Source: Lumbricus rubellus (taxonomy: Eukaryota > Annelida > Clitellata > Crassiclitellata > Lumbricidae). From it: 64,000 nucleotides of DNA. Below the pieces are notes generated by a model that ran no database searches, was not told the DNA's origin, and was given only the letters and a program-made list of their open reading frames with translations. The stretch lies in assembly GCA_945859605.1 (NCBI GenBank), contig OX243816.1:25000199-25064198 (forward strand), given 5' to 3'. A program made the translations under genes and the position numbers. Shown here piece after piece: positions 40,336 to 52,014 of the stretch; the stretch's first letter is position 1, and each line of letters begins with the position of its first letter.

Positions 40336-40372
40336 TGCCTTTAATTAAGTAAGTAAGTAAGTAAGTAAGTCG
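40336..40372. repeat. (AAGT)n microsatellite
   Basis: About eight AAGT units. It lies at the 3' side of a minus-strand LINE fragment and may be its tail. Confidence 0.85.
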
Positions 40373-40439
40373 TTAAGTATATACTTTAATGTACCAGCTG
40401 CACAAAATACACGACATAAAAACAAAAACAAATACAAGA

Positions 40440-41000
40440 CAAATCTGGTAGCAATGGCGCTCAATCATATAGCCTATTGATGGTAACGTCACAACGACAG
40501 AGTCATCCTCAGGCAAAAACGCCGCTCGAGAGCCACAAGTCACAACCGTCGAACGTTGGCTAAACGAAGAGTCGAACCGACAGTTTCACGTACAGATGAT
40601 TTTAGTTTAACAGCATTTTCAGTGTCTACAGGGCCGAGATGCATGAAGTCTGAAGAGTAGAGACGGGTAGCACATCGCTGGAAACGTGGCACTACAACGG
40701 CTTCCCGTTACTCCAGGAGATTAGAGTCTGACCGTCCGGTCTTTTTCCGTCCAACCCGGCGAGGCTTGACGCTCCTTGATAGCCGGAGTTCCAGCCCTAT
40801 TAAGACTTCGGTAGACAATGTCGTTGTGCTGTGTCTTGCCTGTCTACCGAATACCAGGGAGCAAGAAAGACCATGTGAACCCCTTGCTGAAACAGGAGCG
40901 CCACAAACACACGTGTGCGGCTTACATATGGGACTCACTTAATCTGAGGTCGAACTCGATCAGTGGAAGATCGTGTAGCCAGTCGGAGGCGTGTGCAGAC
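40440..41000 (-). pseudogene. R2-type (RLE) LINE, C-terminal fragment A2
   Basis: The minus strand reads CKPHTCVCGAPVSARGSHGL, then SCSLVFGRQARHS. This is the CCHC knuckle and R..RH block that precede the restriction-like endonuclease in R2-type LINEs. The following endonuclease is frameshifted (CSRFQRCATRLYSSDFMHLG). The region coding for LRLSDE-type residues (40,939-40,985) recurs at 41,211-41,257, so two copies abut here. Confidence 0.7.
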
Positions 41001-41201
41001 GCACGCACGCACAAACGCACGTGCTTCTTTTCCTTCCGGATAGGATTAATCCCTCGCTGAGGAGGGGTCAGCCACTCGGATTCTTTGTCTCAATGTTGTT
41101 CTGTCTCCAGCGTCTTCCTTTTTCAGACGAAGAAGCTCCATGTCCTGCTTAATCATGTCACTCCATCTCTTCTTCTGCCAACCGCGACTCTCACAGCCTC
41201 G

Positions 41202-41889
41202 TCACTCAATCTGAGGTCGAACGCGATCAGTGGAAGGGCGTCTAGCCAGTCGGAGGCGTGTGGTTACATTGACGCCTTTAGTCGTGCCGATCGTTTGGGT
41301 CTTGTAGCTTGGATTCGATGGAAAGCACGGTCTTAAGCAACAGCGGGTTGTCCAGTAGTGACTGCTTGTGACCTGAAAATTCAGTCTCATTAATCCCCAT
41401 CCGTTCGGACCGCGCGGAATCGGATGATTCATCATAAATGTTCCAGGCCGTTCCCAAGATGAGGGACTGGATGGAGAGGGTTTCTGCGGCAGAAGCCAAA
41501 AAGGCTGGAAGTGCCAACGAAGACACCCTCCTAACTCCAAGTCTCCCTAATCTGATTGGAAGGGTGGCCTGCATCCATTGGTCGTCGGTCAAAGTAATGT
41601 TCAATAACCTTTCAAGCCCACCCCTTAACAGCTCGTCGTAATCGTGTAATCGAGGGTGATCGTGGCAAAGGGTGCATCTAAGTAGGTGGATCAGCCTGGG
41701 CGAGCCAAGCGAGCATCTCAGGATCAATAGGGCGTCCGGCTTGGCGACGAGTACCCAGAATATGGCCGTCATGGGGTCGACCCGGGCAAATTGTCGCATG
41801 ACGCCTTGATTGGTGATGTTGAAATCGAAGCCGGCCGCGAATTTGTCTGAATAAACCACGCTGATTGGTCTTGTGGGAGTTGGAGCCAA
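41202..41889 (-). pseudogene. R2-type (RLE) LINE, fragment A1 (post-RT region)
   Basis: The minus frame reads KPDALLILRCSLGSPRLIHL, LRCTLC, DDQWMQATLPIRLGRLGVRR, SSLALPAFLASAAETL, and then DWLDALPLIAF. These blocks lie between reverse transcriptase and the zinc knuckle in all LINE fragments of this cluster. It is truncated at both ends. Confidence 0.8.
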
Positions 41890-41928
41890 TGCATCCGGGA
41901 CGTCTGTTGATCGAGGTCTTAAGGTTAT

Positions 41929-42291
41929 TATTATTATTATTATTATATTTAATTTAAATGCCCTGAGGTACTTCGTTCCCCCAGGGGCTTATAAAATATT
42001 AAAAACAATGTGCCTGGAACGACTAAACCTCATCCATTTCGGGCGTAGGTCTTCTAAAGCAACCACTAAATGCTACGGCGTTGAACCGCTGAATTGTGAT
42101 AGAGAGCCTCTGAAATAAATAACTGGTCTCTCTCTGTTCACCCGTAGCTGATGTAAGGTGGCGACCCATGTCTCGAAATAAAATTGAGGCCTGCGCTGTT
42201 GATGGGGCCAAGTGTTTCCAGGGCCAGAGGGATAAAAACATGCGTGTCATCGGACAGGCGCAGACCCAGAGCAGTTACTGGAGGTGCTAAG
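41929..42291 (-). pseudogene. R2-type LINE fragment B, 3' end with hairpin and (AAT)n tail
   Basis: The minus frame reads ALGLRLSDD and then jumps to HVFIPLALETLGPINSA, so the zinc knuckle and endonuclease are deleted. It continues GEQRETSYLFQRLSI, FNAVAFSG and stops. The 3' UTR ends in a stem-loop (41,960-41,988) and an (AAT)n tail (41,929-41,946 as ATT on the plus strand). The upstream part continues at 47,697 beyond the BEL element. Confidence 0.8.
42287..42291. repeat. 5-bp TSD of BEL element, left (CTAAG)
   Basis: CTAAG recurs at 47,697-47,701. Removing the element and one copy restores an open minus-strand LINE frame across the site. Confidence 0.93.
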
Positions 42292-42521
42292 TGTTGGAAC
42301 TCGATTAAGCGTTATAACGGGTTTGTCTGTACACAGTGTAGGGCAACTCGTGTTTTGTAGTTTAGTCTTCTTGTTTCTGGTTCTTACGGACTGTCGGATT
42401 TTGTTTTATATAATAATTATTATTGTCAAAATAGTCTTTTCAACGTTTCTGAATAATGTTAATATACGTTTTATTGTCAGCAGAGTCTTGCTTTCTAGTA
42501 AGTTGAACTTTCAATCTAACA
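42292..42521 (+). repeat. 5' LTR of BEL/Pao element
   Basis: 230 bp, from TGTTGGAACTCG to CAATCTAACA. By eye it is identical to the 3' LTR (47,467-47,696), indicating very recent insertion. Confidence 0.97.
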
Positions 42522-42524
42522 TTG

Positions 42525-42541
42525 TGGTGACCCCGACGTGA
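42525..42541 (+). promoter_or_regulatory. Primer-binding site of BEL element
   Basis: TGGTGACCCCGACGTGA lies three bases after the LTR and is complementary to a tRNA 3' end of the type ...CGGGGTCACCA. An arginine tRNA is my guess from the acceptor sequence; this is not verified. Confidence 0.8.
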
Positions 42542-42621
42542 TCTTTGCTGTTAAGAAAACGATTAGTGAATAACATTTCATACTCGCCAGAGCAGCGTGA
42601 CCATTGTTGTGAGATTTCAAC

Positions 42622-43632
42622 ATGGAGGATGGAATGAGTCTAGATACGTTGAAAAAGGGAAGACGGCCGCTTCGAGCTCAGTTGAATAAAAGGAGCAAAG
42701 AAATCGAGGTAGAATTATCCAGAGATATTCCGGACAAAACGGCAGTTCATGTAAAGTTGGAGATGTTAAAGACGATCTTCAAAAAGGTTGATGACATGGA
42801 TCAACAAATCATAACCAGTTTGACTCTACAGGGTTCAGACGATGATCTAGACTCGGAGATGATGACGATTTCCGAATATGAAGAAAGGTTTATGACAGCC
42901 AAACTGAAAGCAGAACCGTTTCTTGCTGATAAAGTTGATCATGTTTCGGATAACAGTGCACACAGTGGAGAGACGGTCCACACCAAGACGTACAAGTTAC
43001 CGAAAATTGAAATTCGTAAATTTGATGGAGACTTGAAAGAATGGTTAGGTTTTTGGTCTCAGTTTCAGAAAATTCATGATGACAGTGCGTTGCATGACAG
43101 CGACAAATTTCAGTACCTGGTACAGTCGATGATTCCTGGAACCAGAGCTTACAAGTTGGTTAACAGTTATCCACAAACTGCAGAAAACTACGAGTTAGTG
43201 GTAAAAGCCTTGAAAGACAGATTTGGAGACAAAGTTCTGTTAACTGAAGTTTATGTGAGACAGTTGTTGAAGCTGGTCATACGAAATGCAGGAAAGACAA
43301 AAGTTGTACCTCTGAGTAGCATGTATGATGAGTTAGAGTCACATCTACGAGCTCTTGAGACCTTGGGAGTAACACAAGAACAGAGTGCAGCGTTCCTGTA
43401 TCCTCTTGTGGAATCCAGTCTACCAGAAGAGGTTGTAAGAGTCTGGCAGAGAAGTGCTTTGTCAGGTTATGATGATGATCAACAGGAAAAACCAGTTGAT
43501 GAACGACTGAAATCCTTGATGAAATTTCTACGGATGGAAGTAAAGGGAGCTGAAAGATTGTCCTATGTCAATGAGGGTTTTGGTGAGCTGAGCAAAGTAA
43601 AATGGGAGAAAGAAAAAAGGGAAACTGTGTGA
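42622..43632 (+). pseudogene. gag: BEL/Pao Gag, N-terminal part, ends at an in-frame TGA
   Basis: 336 residues: an N-terminal coiled region (RRPLRAQLNKRSKEIEVELS), then KLPKIEIRKFDGDLKEWLGF, SDKFQYLVQSMIPGTRAYKL and LKDRFGDKVLL. This is the DUF1759/Pao-type capsid domain. The TGA at 43,630 is followed in the same frame by 310 more open codons with zinc knuckles and protease. A CGA-to-TGA transition is the simplest explanation; readthrough is less likely. Confidence 0.88.
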
Positions 43633-44562
43633 CAATACAGCCCACCTACTACAGCAGGTTTGTTTGTTGGACATAAATCAGGGTGTGTGTTTTGTGACAA
43701 AACACATGATAGCCAGACATGTGTGACTGCTCAGACCATGTCCTATGGTCTGAAAAAGAGGAAGATATTAGAGAAGAAAGCTTGCCTGGTGTGCTTGAAA
43801 GGAGGTCACGTGGCAAAGTCATGTAAATCATTTCTGAAATGTATTGTTTGCCAGAAGAAGCATGTGACTTTAATGTGCCCAGACTTGGAGGCAAACAAAA
43901 AGTCAACAGAAGTTGCAAAGCAGAACAATCATGAAGTGGATCAAATGACGGTGGTACATTCTCAGTTGAATTGTACCAATGAAGTCTTGTTACAGACACT
44001 GAAGTGTGTCATCCGAAACAAAGACAGGCAGAAAACTGTAAGAGTTTTATTGGACCCAGGTTCACAGAAATCGTATATCCTGGAGAAGACTGCTCAACAA
44101 TTACGAATAAAATCTAAAGGTGATGTGAAGTTATGTCATCTTCTGTTTGGTGGTTACAAAGAAGAGCAGCATCACAGTTTGTACGAAATTGAGATAGAAG
44201 GGAGTTTCAATAAAAGTCGTGCTCAAGTGAAAGTTTTGAGTCAGCAGAAGATTTGTGGTGGAATTCCTCGAATGTCAAAAGGACCATGGATGGCAGAACT
44301 GAAAGAGAAAAGGATTTTTGTTGACGATCTTGGAAGTGATCCAGAAGAAATTGAACTTCTCATCGGATCGGATTACTATGCACAGTGGTTGACGGGTCGT
44401 CGACATTGCCTACAAAATGGGTTAGTTGCCTTGGAAACCTGTTTTGGGTGGACATTATCTGGAAAGCTTGGAAAAGTGCAAAGTGATAATGACAGTGATG
44501 CAGCAATGTTAGTCACGTCTATGCTGGTGACTGTGGAATCTGGAGGCCATTGGAATCCGTGA
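43633..44562 (+). pseudogene. BEL/Pao zinc knuckles and protease segment
   Basis: In the same frame as Gag after the TGA. Three knuckle-like motifs follow: CVFCDKTHDSQTC, CLVCLKGGHVAKSC, CIVCQKKHVTLMC. The aspartic protease region then reads VRVLLDPGSQKSYIL, where the usual D-S/T-G triad is D-P-G (44,053-44,061). The flap region contains LIGSDYYAQWLTGR. The frame is lost near 44,525: the Pol sequence (LWNLEAIGI) continues in another frame. Protease activity is doubtful. Confidence 0.85.
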
Positions 44563-47275
44563 TCCAGTGGAATGCAAAACTCAAAAGGAAAAAGAAATAG
44601 AAACAAAAGAACACTTTCTTCAGACGGTGACAAGGTCGCAAGAAGGCAGGTATTCAGTGTCACTGCCGTGGATTGGAGGAAGACCAGAAATTCCGCACAA
44701 TCGAGAGATAGCAGAAAAAAGGCTCAGGTCCTTGACGAAAAAGCTACAAGCTCAAGGAAAATATCAAGAATATGAGCAAGTATTTGAAGATTGGAAAATG
44801 GAAGGTCTGATTGAAATGGTTGAACCGGAGGATAATCTGAGTCAGTGTCATTATCTTCCTCACCGAGCAGTGTTCAAGCCAGAGAGTCAGACTACACCAG
44901 TACGACCAGTATTTGACGCTTCTTGCAAGTCAGGAAGAGCACCATCACTGAATGATGTATTGGAAAAGGGTCCTAACCTGTTGGAACTCTTGCCGACCAT
45001 ATTACTGCGATTTCGTGAAAACAAGATTGGTGTTGTGGCAGACATCAGAAAAGCGTTTCAGATGATTGAAGTTGCAGAGAAGGATCGAGACTTTCTTCGT
45101 TTCCTTTGGTGGGACGATTCTGCGACCGAAAAGATTCGGGTGTACAGACATCGTAGAGTGGTGTTTGGAGTTAACTGCAGTCCGTTCCTGTTGGCAGCTG
45201 TACTAGAACTACATCTGAAATCAATCAATGGAGAAAATAAGGAGTTGGCACAGAAGTTGTTGAACTCTTTATATGTGGACAATTGTGCGACATCAGTGTC
45301 TACACATGAGGAATATGAACATTTCAGAAATCAAACTGTAGAAATCATGTCAGCAGCAGGAATGAATCTGAGAAACTGGGAATTTTCACTGCCGACATCA
45401 GACAACGAGACAAACAGTTGTGTCACTGAAAGTGAACAAAGTTCAGAAAAGAAGGAGAATGAACCTACAGTTGTGAAGATGTTAGGTCTTCTCTGGGATA
45501 AAGCTGAAGATACGTTGTCCTGTGACGTAATCATCGGTGAAATGAATGAAGTTATGACCAAGAGACTAGTTCTAGCATATATAAACAAGATCTTTGATCC
45601 GGTGGGATTGCTTTGTCCAGCCACATTGACTTTGAAGTTGTTGTTGCAGAGTACCTGGGCAGCAAAGTTGGGCTGGGACGAGAAATTACCTGAAACAGTT
45701 GAGAAAAAGCTTAAGAAATGGCACAATGAAATAAAGAACCTGAGAAATGTCAAAATCAACAGAGACTTGACGGGTGGTCAGAGTTTGAAAGAAGGTTCTT
45801 CTGAAATACATACATTCTGTGATGCAAGCCAGGATGCATATGCCACAGTGATATTCCTTCGCACTACTGATGAATACAAACAAGTGTCTGTGCAGTTAAT
45901 GATGGCAAAGTCGAGACTTGCACCTTTAAAGAGACCTTCAATACCACGAATGGAATTGTTGGCGTGTGTGGTGGGAGCAAGACTAACTCACTTCTTGAAA
46001 GAAGCTTTGCATCTGACAGACATACGATGTTATCTCTGGAGTGATTCCACGACTGCGTTGGCCTGGATTAAGCGAAACGATGAGTGGGGATCCTTTGTAG
46101 GAAACCGAGTAAAAGAGATTTGTTCTCTCGTCAAAGCCGAGGACTGGAGACACGTTCCAGGAATCTACAATCCGGCAGATCTTCCTTCAAGAGGGTGTTC
46201 ACCTACTCAATTGTTGGAATCAAGATGGTGGAATGGACCAACATGGTTATACCATCCAAGTAAGGACTGGCTGATCGAGGAATCTACATGGGATGAAAAC
46301 GCCATACGGGAAGAGCAACGAAAGAAGCCCGATGAAAAACACCGACAGGAAGAATTGAGATCAGAGAGGAAAGATGACAGTTCTCAAGAGAATTCTGCAG
46401 TACTGCTAGTGAGGTCAAGTGTAGAGGACGTTGAAGATAATCTGCACTGGTACTTGCCCTTGTCAAGTTATCTGAAAAATATTCGGATGATGGCATGGCT
46501 GAAACGATTTGTCATTAACTGTAAATCAACAGAAGTAAAACGGACTGGACATCTGTCAGATCAAGAGTTTTCTGAAGCAGAAGTTGTGGTTCTGAAATTG
46601 GTGCAAAAGGAAGAGTTCACCAAAAGGAAAGAAATCAGTGGAGATTTGGTGGTGGAGATGGACGAAGATCAACTCTATCATGTAAAAACAAAGCTCACGC
46701 TCAGAGAAAATGACAAGATATTCAGGTTTCCGGTGTTGCTGCCGTCAAAACATCTGTTTGTGGAACAGTTGATTAGATGGTATCATGTGAAACATCACCA
46801 TGCAGGAGCTCAGTTCCTGATGAGTAAACTACGAGAACGATTCTGGATCGTTCAATCGAGGAAGACAATAAACAGGGTGTTACGAAGATGCACGAATTGT
46901 TTACGTCATACAGGAAAGGGGTTTCAAGTAGACCCAGCCACGCTGCCAAATAGTCGAACAGAAGCAGCTGATGCCTTCCAAACCACTGGAGTGGACTTGG
47001 CAGGACCTTTATATCAGAAAAGGGTTCATTGGCCAATGGGAAAAATTATTGAACTACTACATGGAAGAGATGGTTCAATTCGTACTGCCAGGGTGAAGAC
47101 CCAGAAGGGTATTCTACTGCGTCCACTTCAACGACTGTATCCTTTGGAGGTAACGGCCTCTGAAGATGTGCAAACTATGTTGGAACAATTTAACGGACCA
47201 AAAGAAAACGGTGAGCCAAGCCAAACTTGGTGGAGAATGTTACGAACTGAAACAAAATACAGAACATATTATTGA
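44530..47275 (+). pseudogene. pol: BEL/Pao Pol: RT, RNase H, integrase with its core deleted
   Basis: Long open frame (first Met at 44,567). RT: LPHRAVFKPESQTTPVRPVF, VVADIRKAFQMIEV, and YVDN at 45,272 where YVDD is common (YVDN also occurs in BEL relatives, as I recall). RNase H: TFCDASQDAYATV, RMELLACVVGARL, LWSDSTTALAWI. Integrase HHCC: WYHVKHHHAGAQ...CTNCLRH. The integrase core starts VDLAGPLYQKR and jumps near 47,025 to HWPMGKIIELLHGRDGSIRT, the C-terminal domain. About 250 residues with the second Asp and the Glu are missing. It cannot integrate itself. Confidence 0.9.
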
Positions 47276-47451
47276 ATCGAAGAATGTGACTAGGTCTGGA
47301 CGTACTGTTCGTAAACCGAAAAGACTAGATGAATGAGATATGTACATCTCAGGATGTTAGTGTAAAGTACGATGTTAGATTACTCGTAACATTACTTTTG
47401 TTTCGTGTTATGTTTGGGCGAGCTTAATGTCGTTCCTTAGTTATTGCCAAA

Positions 47452-47466
47452 GGCAAGGTGGGAGTA
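47452..47466 (+). promoter_or_regulatory. Polypurine tract of BEL element
   Basis: AAGGCAAGGTGGGAGTA directly precedes the 3' LTR. Confidence 0.65.
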
Positions 47467-47696
47467 TGTTGGAACTCGATTAAGCGTTATAACGGGTTTG
47501 TCTGTACACAGTGTAGGGCAACTCGTGTTTTGTAGTTTAGTCTTCTTGTTTCTGGTTCTTACGGACTGTCGGATTTTGTTTTATATAATAATTATTATTG
47601 TCAAAATAGTCTTTTCAACGTTTCTGAATAATGTTAATATACGTTTTATTGTCAGCAGAGTCTTGCTTTCTAGTAAGTTGAACTTTCAATCTAACA
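47467..47696 (+). repeat. 3' LTR of BEL/Pao element
   Basis: 230 bp, identical to the 5' LTR by eye, followed by the TSD CTAAG (47,697-47,701). Confidence 0.97.
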
Positions 47697-47863
47697 CTAA
47701 GAGCCAATCTCCCGCGTGTGGTGCCTGGGAGGCCAACAGAAGAGCTCGGTCAAGTGCTGTATTCGCAGACTCGTTAAGGGTTGTCAATGCCTTTTTGATC
47801 CAGAGGTTGTCCCATTCTCTTTGACGATGAGTTGCTGATCCAGATGGGGGTTCGGATTCCGTG

Positions 47864-47864
<1 letters not shown>
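47697..47864 (-). pseudogene. R2-type LINE fragment B, upstream part
   Basis: The minus frame reads REWDNLWIKKALTTL, then DRALLLASQAPHAGDWLL, continuing into 42,291 on the other side of the BEL element. It is bounded on the 5' side by a 320-bp (AAT)n tract. Confidence 0.8.
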
Positions 47865-47865
<1 letters not shown>

Positions 47866-47912
<47 letters not shown>

Positions 47913-47922
47913 TTATTATTAC

Positions 47923-47980
<58 letters not shown>

Positions 47981-47990
47981 ATTATTATTA

Positions 47991-48021
<31 letters not shown>

Positions 48022-48054
48022 CATTATTATTATTTTTATTATTATTATTATTAC

Positions 48055-48085
<31 letters not shown>

Positions 48086-48091
48086 TATATT

Positions 48092-48189
<98 letters not shown>

Positions 48190-48190
48190 G
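47866..48190 (-). repeat. (ATT)n microsatellite, tail of LINE fragment C
   Basis: About 325 bp of ATT with scattered TTTTT and ACT interruptions. On the minus strand it is an (AAT)n tail following LINE fragment C2 and abutting the body of fragment B, so C inserted into B and its tail then expanded. Poly-Ile and poly-Leu frames are artefacts. Confidence 0.95.
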
Positions 48191-48835
48191 CGACGACAGT
48201 TAGTCCACTCTTATAAGGAACGTAACATACGACGAGTGACTGTCTTTTTCGGCCGACACGGCCTCATCTGCTGAAGAACGCTTCCTCCTGTCGTTCCACG
48301 GCTCGTTTTGCCGGAATGTAAATTTCCTTCTCAGGTCGATCAGGGAGCGGTGGCAATGTTCCTGAGAGGCAGATGACGTTCCCCCGTTGAAGAGCCACCG
48401 AAATCCGTTAGAATAAGTGCGACGTTTCCATAGGGTCATGGGTAGCAGAAGCAATTCTCTTCCCCAATTCAGAAATGAAATCCAGTCCTTCTTTACACCA
48501 CGCGCTGCCGGTCTCCAAGGCGACCGCTACAAACGCGTGGTACTGGTGATGGTGGAATACTTGATAGATTTCGAAGCAGCTACGCGTTCGGCGGCTTCGC
48601 CAGCTCCGATGGAAGTGTGTGGAAGGTGAGACAGGGTTAAAGTGTCGGGCACTGTCACATCCCATGCCAGGCATCGACCTAGTGACCAAGGGATGATTGT
48701 CACGCCGTCTGGACGCTTCCCGTCTTCTCTTAGTAGGGCGAGCGGTTCCTTTTGAGACGGGATTTTCGCCCTCCCAAGAGCTCTCCAAATAACGTCATTG
48801 ATCATGTTGTGTCTTTGGTGTTTGCCGCTTCCTCC
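48191..48835 (-). pseudogene. R2-type LINE fragment C2 (knuckle end, endonuclease, C-terminus)
   Basis: The minus strand reads GSGKHQRHNMINDVIWRALG, EDGKRPDGVTIIPW, GRCLAWDVTVPDTLTLSHL. These are the R..RH block, the RPD and the WDVTV.D strand of the restriction-like endonuclease. FQTGSAWCKEGLDFISELGK, ATHDPMETSHLF and a frameshifted end follow. Truncated at its 5' side. Confidence 0.8.
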
Positions 48836-49907
48836 TCTGCACACCAGTCCATGCAATCCTCTCGCGTCGACATGGAATTAGCGTAAGACCAGGTAGTTCC
48901 TTAATATTTGGGAATCCTGCTCGTGTGAGATTTCGACTGATTAGATCGTTTAATGTGGCGTGTCTGGCGATCCGTCCAGGTCCAAGACCACACGAAAGTC
49001 CGTGTGCTCCATTCGCTGTCACTCGAGCTCCGCATGGACAAGCATAAGGCTCGCAAATGCATGTTCCCAGGCGGAGACCTACCGCAATTCTGACCGCCTC
49101 ATAAACGTAATCCACATGATGTCACGGGAAGGACAAAGAGCCAGTCACCTGCGTGAGGCGCTGCGGCTGCCTTGAAACGTGCTTGATGTATGGGTCGGAA
49201 AGTGAATTGCTCAACTCGGTAACCATCTTCTGCATGATAGGCTTGTCCCAACTTGATTCTTTGTAAGCCGCAACGCTCTCAGGTAGCCCAGTTTGGTTCT
49301 CAGTACACCATACACCGGCATAGGACTGGAGTTCTCGGGTGCTTGCAGCGGAAGCCAAAAAGGCAGGAAGAGCAAGCGAAGCCACCCGGGACCCACCGGC
49401 AAAGATGCCTCCAGCCATTGGTCGTTCGACAGAGCGATGTTGAGGACTGCACTCAAGCCGTTCCGAAGCAGTCCGTCGAATTTTTCTAGCAGCACGTGCC
49501 TTGTGCAGGGGCTACATCTTAAAGTGTACTTCAGTGTTTGTGCGCTGAGAGAGCAACGGAGGAGGATCAGATCGTCGTGTTTGGCGACGGACTCCAGCCT
49601 GTTTATTGCCAACGCCAACTCAGTACATCTGCTCTCAAGACAAGACTTGCGATGAAAATGAATACTGACCAAACCGGAGCTCAGACGGTTCCGCGTATGC
49701 GAGGTGGCAGAATGAAGAAAGTTCGGGGAGGATTTCATCAATCGAAGAAAGCATTTGATCTCTGTAGATGTGTGGCAGAGCTGCACTGCTATCACACGCG
49801 TCCACAGGTGGCGGATAGTGGAACTACCTCTAGATATAGAGGCTAGCTGCGAAATAAGCAGGGTGCCAACCACGTCCTATACTGCTCCCTGGTAGCCTTC
49901 CCGCTGG
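48836..49907 (-). pseudogene. R2-type LINE fragment C1 (post-RT region and CCHC knuckle)
   Basis: Minus frames read KHDDLILLRCSLSAQTLKYT, SNDQWLEASLPVG, ALPAFLASAAST, and after frameshifts EAVRIAVGLRLGTCICEPYA, CPCGARVTANGAHGLSC, GRIARHATLNDLI. It breaks off just before the endonuclease, where C2 starts with its own copy of the R..RH block. The reverse transcriptase palm that should precede it is absent; the inverted-repeat element at 49,908 stands in its place. Confidence 0.8.
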
Positions 49908-51974
49908 CATATAGGCATTCCGTACCCGATTTCCTAACATTGTCAGCCTTTAGCGCCTTTTCATTGGCCGATCCCATATTATGAATATTCATAACCAGTG
50001 ACATCATTAAGCACGTTTTGTTTACAGACTGTGGCTTGCGTTGGCAATATCATTAATATCACTGCATCACAAATTTTAACTTTTTTTCTGCTACCAAATT
50101 TTTTTTGACTGTTTTATATAGAATTTGATGTGCTGAACACGATGGTGTGCTCAGAATTTTTGCATCACGTCAGGTTTTTGAGAAAAACAATTTGCAAGAT
50201 TTTAATTTAAATGCTCCTTATTGCATATATTTAAAATATACTATAAATTAATTTTGTTACTTCCGAAATTTTTTTTCTGTTTTATATAGAATTTGACGTG
50301 CTGAACACGATGGTGTGCTCAGAATTGTTGTATCACGTAAGGTTTTTGAGAAAAACCGCATGCAAGAGTTTAACCGAAATGTTCGTTTATTGCATGCATT
50401 TGCAATACAGTATAATTTAATTTCAACTAAAAATCTAGACGTGATGGACAAAAACGGATTTCAGATTTGGAATCAGCACATCAAATTTAGTAAGGTACAG
50501 TTCACAGAATCCCAGTAGCAAAATGCTTGTGACGCAGTGTATTAGGCTATTATGTTTAATAACTCGCAGCCTTTGCGCCCATTAGGCCTAGTATAGGCTA
50601 TATGGCAGTTACCTGCTAAGATTTTTAAAGTGCTTTAATAAATTGATAGCCTACACCAAACAGTTTTGCATATAATGGGATACAGCTGCATTGCGTGATT
50701 CATTATTGGGCGGATATGCCTTGTAATCAAACTGTTTTAGCTCCATATAGCCTATTGCAGGCTGGCTGTTCAGCTAGTATAGTTAAGATTTATGTATTCT
50801 GTAATCTGAGTTCATGCTCATGCAAACTGTTTCAACTGTAACCGATTGCGGTCTTTCAACCGGATTGTTGAATAGACGAAAATTATTATTATACTGCCTG
50901 ACCCAAAATTTTAAACACCCGATTTTAGTCTAATAAATGTATTTAAAATGTAAGCAATTGGCAGGTAGGTCAAGCTGTAGGGTAAATGTTTAGACTACGC
51001 TATTGATGAGCAATGATAACAGAGTAACATTCATGTTTTTAGCAAATGCCTTTCTATTATGTAAAGATATAAGGCTAATTGCATTCATATTAATGCTTTT
51101 ATTGGCAGATCTACTTAGGCTATTCATAATTCAGCAGTAACGTTCACTCTTACAGGGCTGTTTTAAGGTATTTTTTAGAACTGCATAACGCACAACCACT
51201 TCTTTCCTTTCCCATCCTCCATGGTAAATTACTTCCAATCGGAGGACAATGACCTTTTTGCTAGTTTTTTAACTGTACATAAGTGTTTCTATAAAGCTAT
51301 TCCTGTCAGGTAGTCAGAACGTGGAATTAGAAGGTCTGTGAACGTGGATGCAAAGGGTTCTGATTCATGATCCAATATAATCAATTTTTAACAATCTGAA
51401 TGAAAATAACCATCACACATATCTCGTATTTAGACCTATATGCAATTGCGCATAGGCCACACATAACCTAGGTTTAAATTTAGGGTGATTTTCACTAGAA
51501 CTGAGATTGACATGAACTACTGTACTTAAGCTCGAAATATTACTGGTTGTCGAACAGTAGGCATGGACAATGAAACAGTTCACGAAAACTGAATAAACCT
51601 AGAGCTTTTAAAGTTACAATTGGGAATGTGTGGAACACTAATTTCAACTGGTGCGAATTTAGGCAACTGAAGTCTAGTAAAATCTAATGTAATGACTTCT
51701 GTAGCGCAGTTTTGATTTTTGGTATCGTAGGAGGCTATTGAATCAACGAAGCAGACGCCTGATGCATGACATAATAGGCCAATAGCTGTTGACCACAGCG
51801 TATTATTGAAGCGATGAGTTGGTGGATGACATATTCGCTGGCACGCATGTAACAACGCGTAACCTTTGCATTTTATTTTGCTCTGATTTCAAGTCTAGCT
51901 TCACACTTTCGATTACTTCACTATCGAAAGGAAACTCCTTATAACTTTAAGCGCACCGCAAAAAATCGGCCATT

Positions 51975-52014
<40 letters not shown>

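Noticed and set aside
43621..43640. Programmed stop-codon readthrough in BEL Gag
   Set aside because: Not excluded, but the element carries several other lesions and BEL elements usually have a single uninterrupted ORF. A CGA-to-TGA mutation is simpler.
47861..48274. Poly-Ile and poly-Leu transmembrane-like proteins
   Set aside because: They are translations of an (ATT)n LINE tail.
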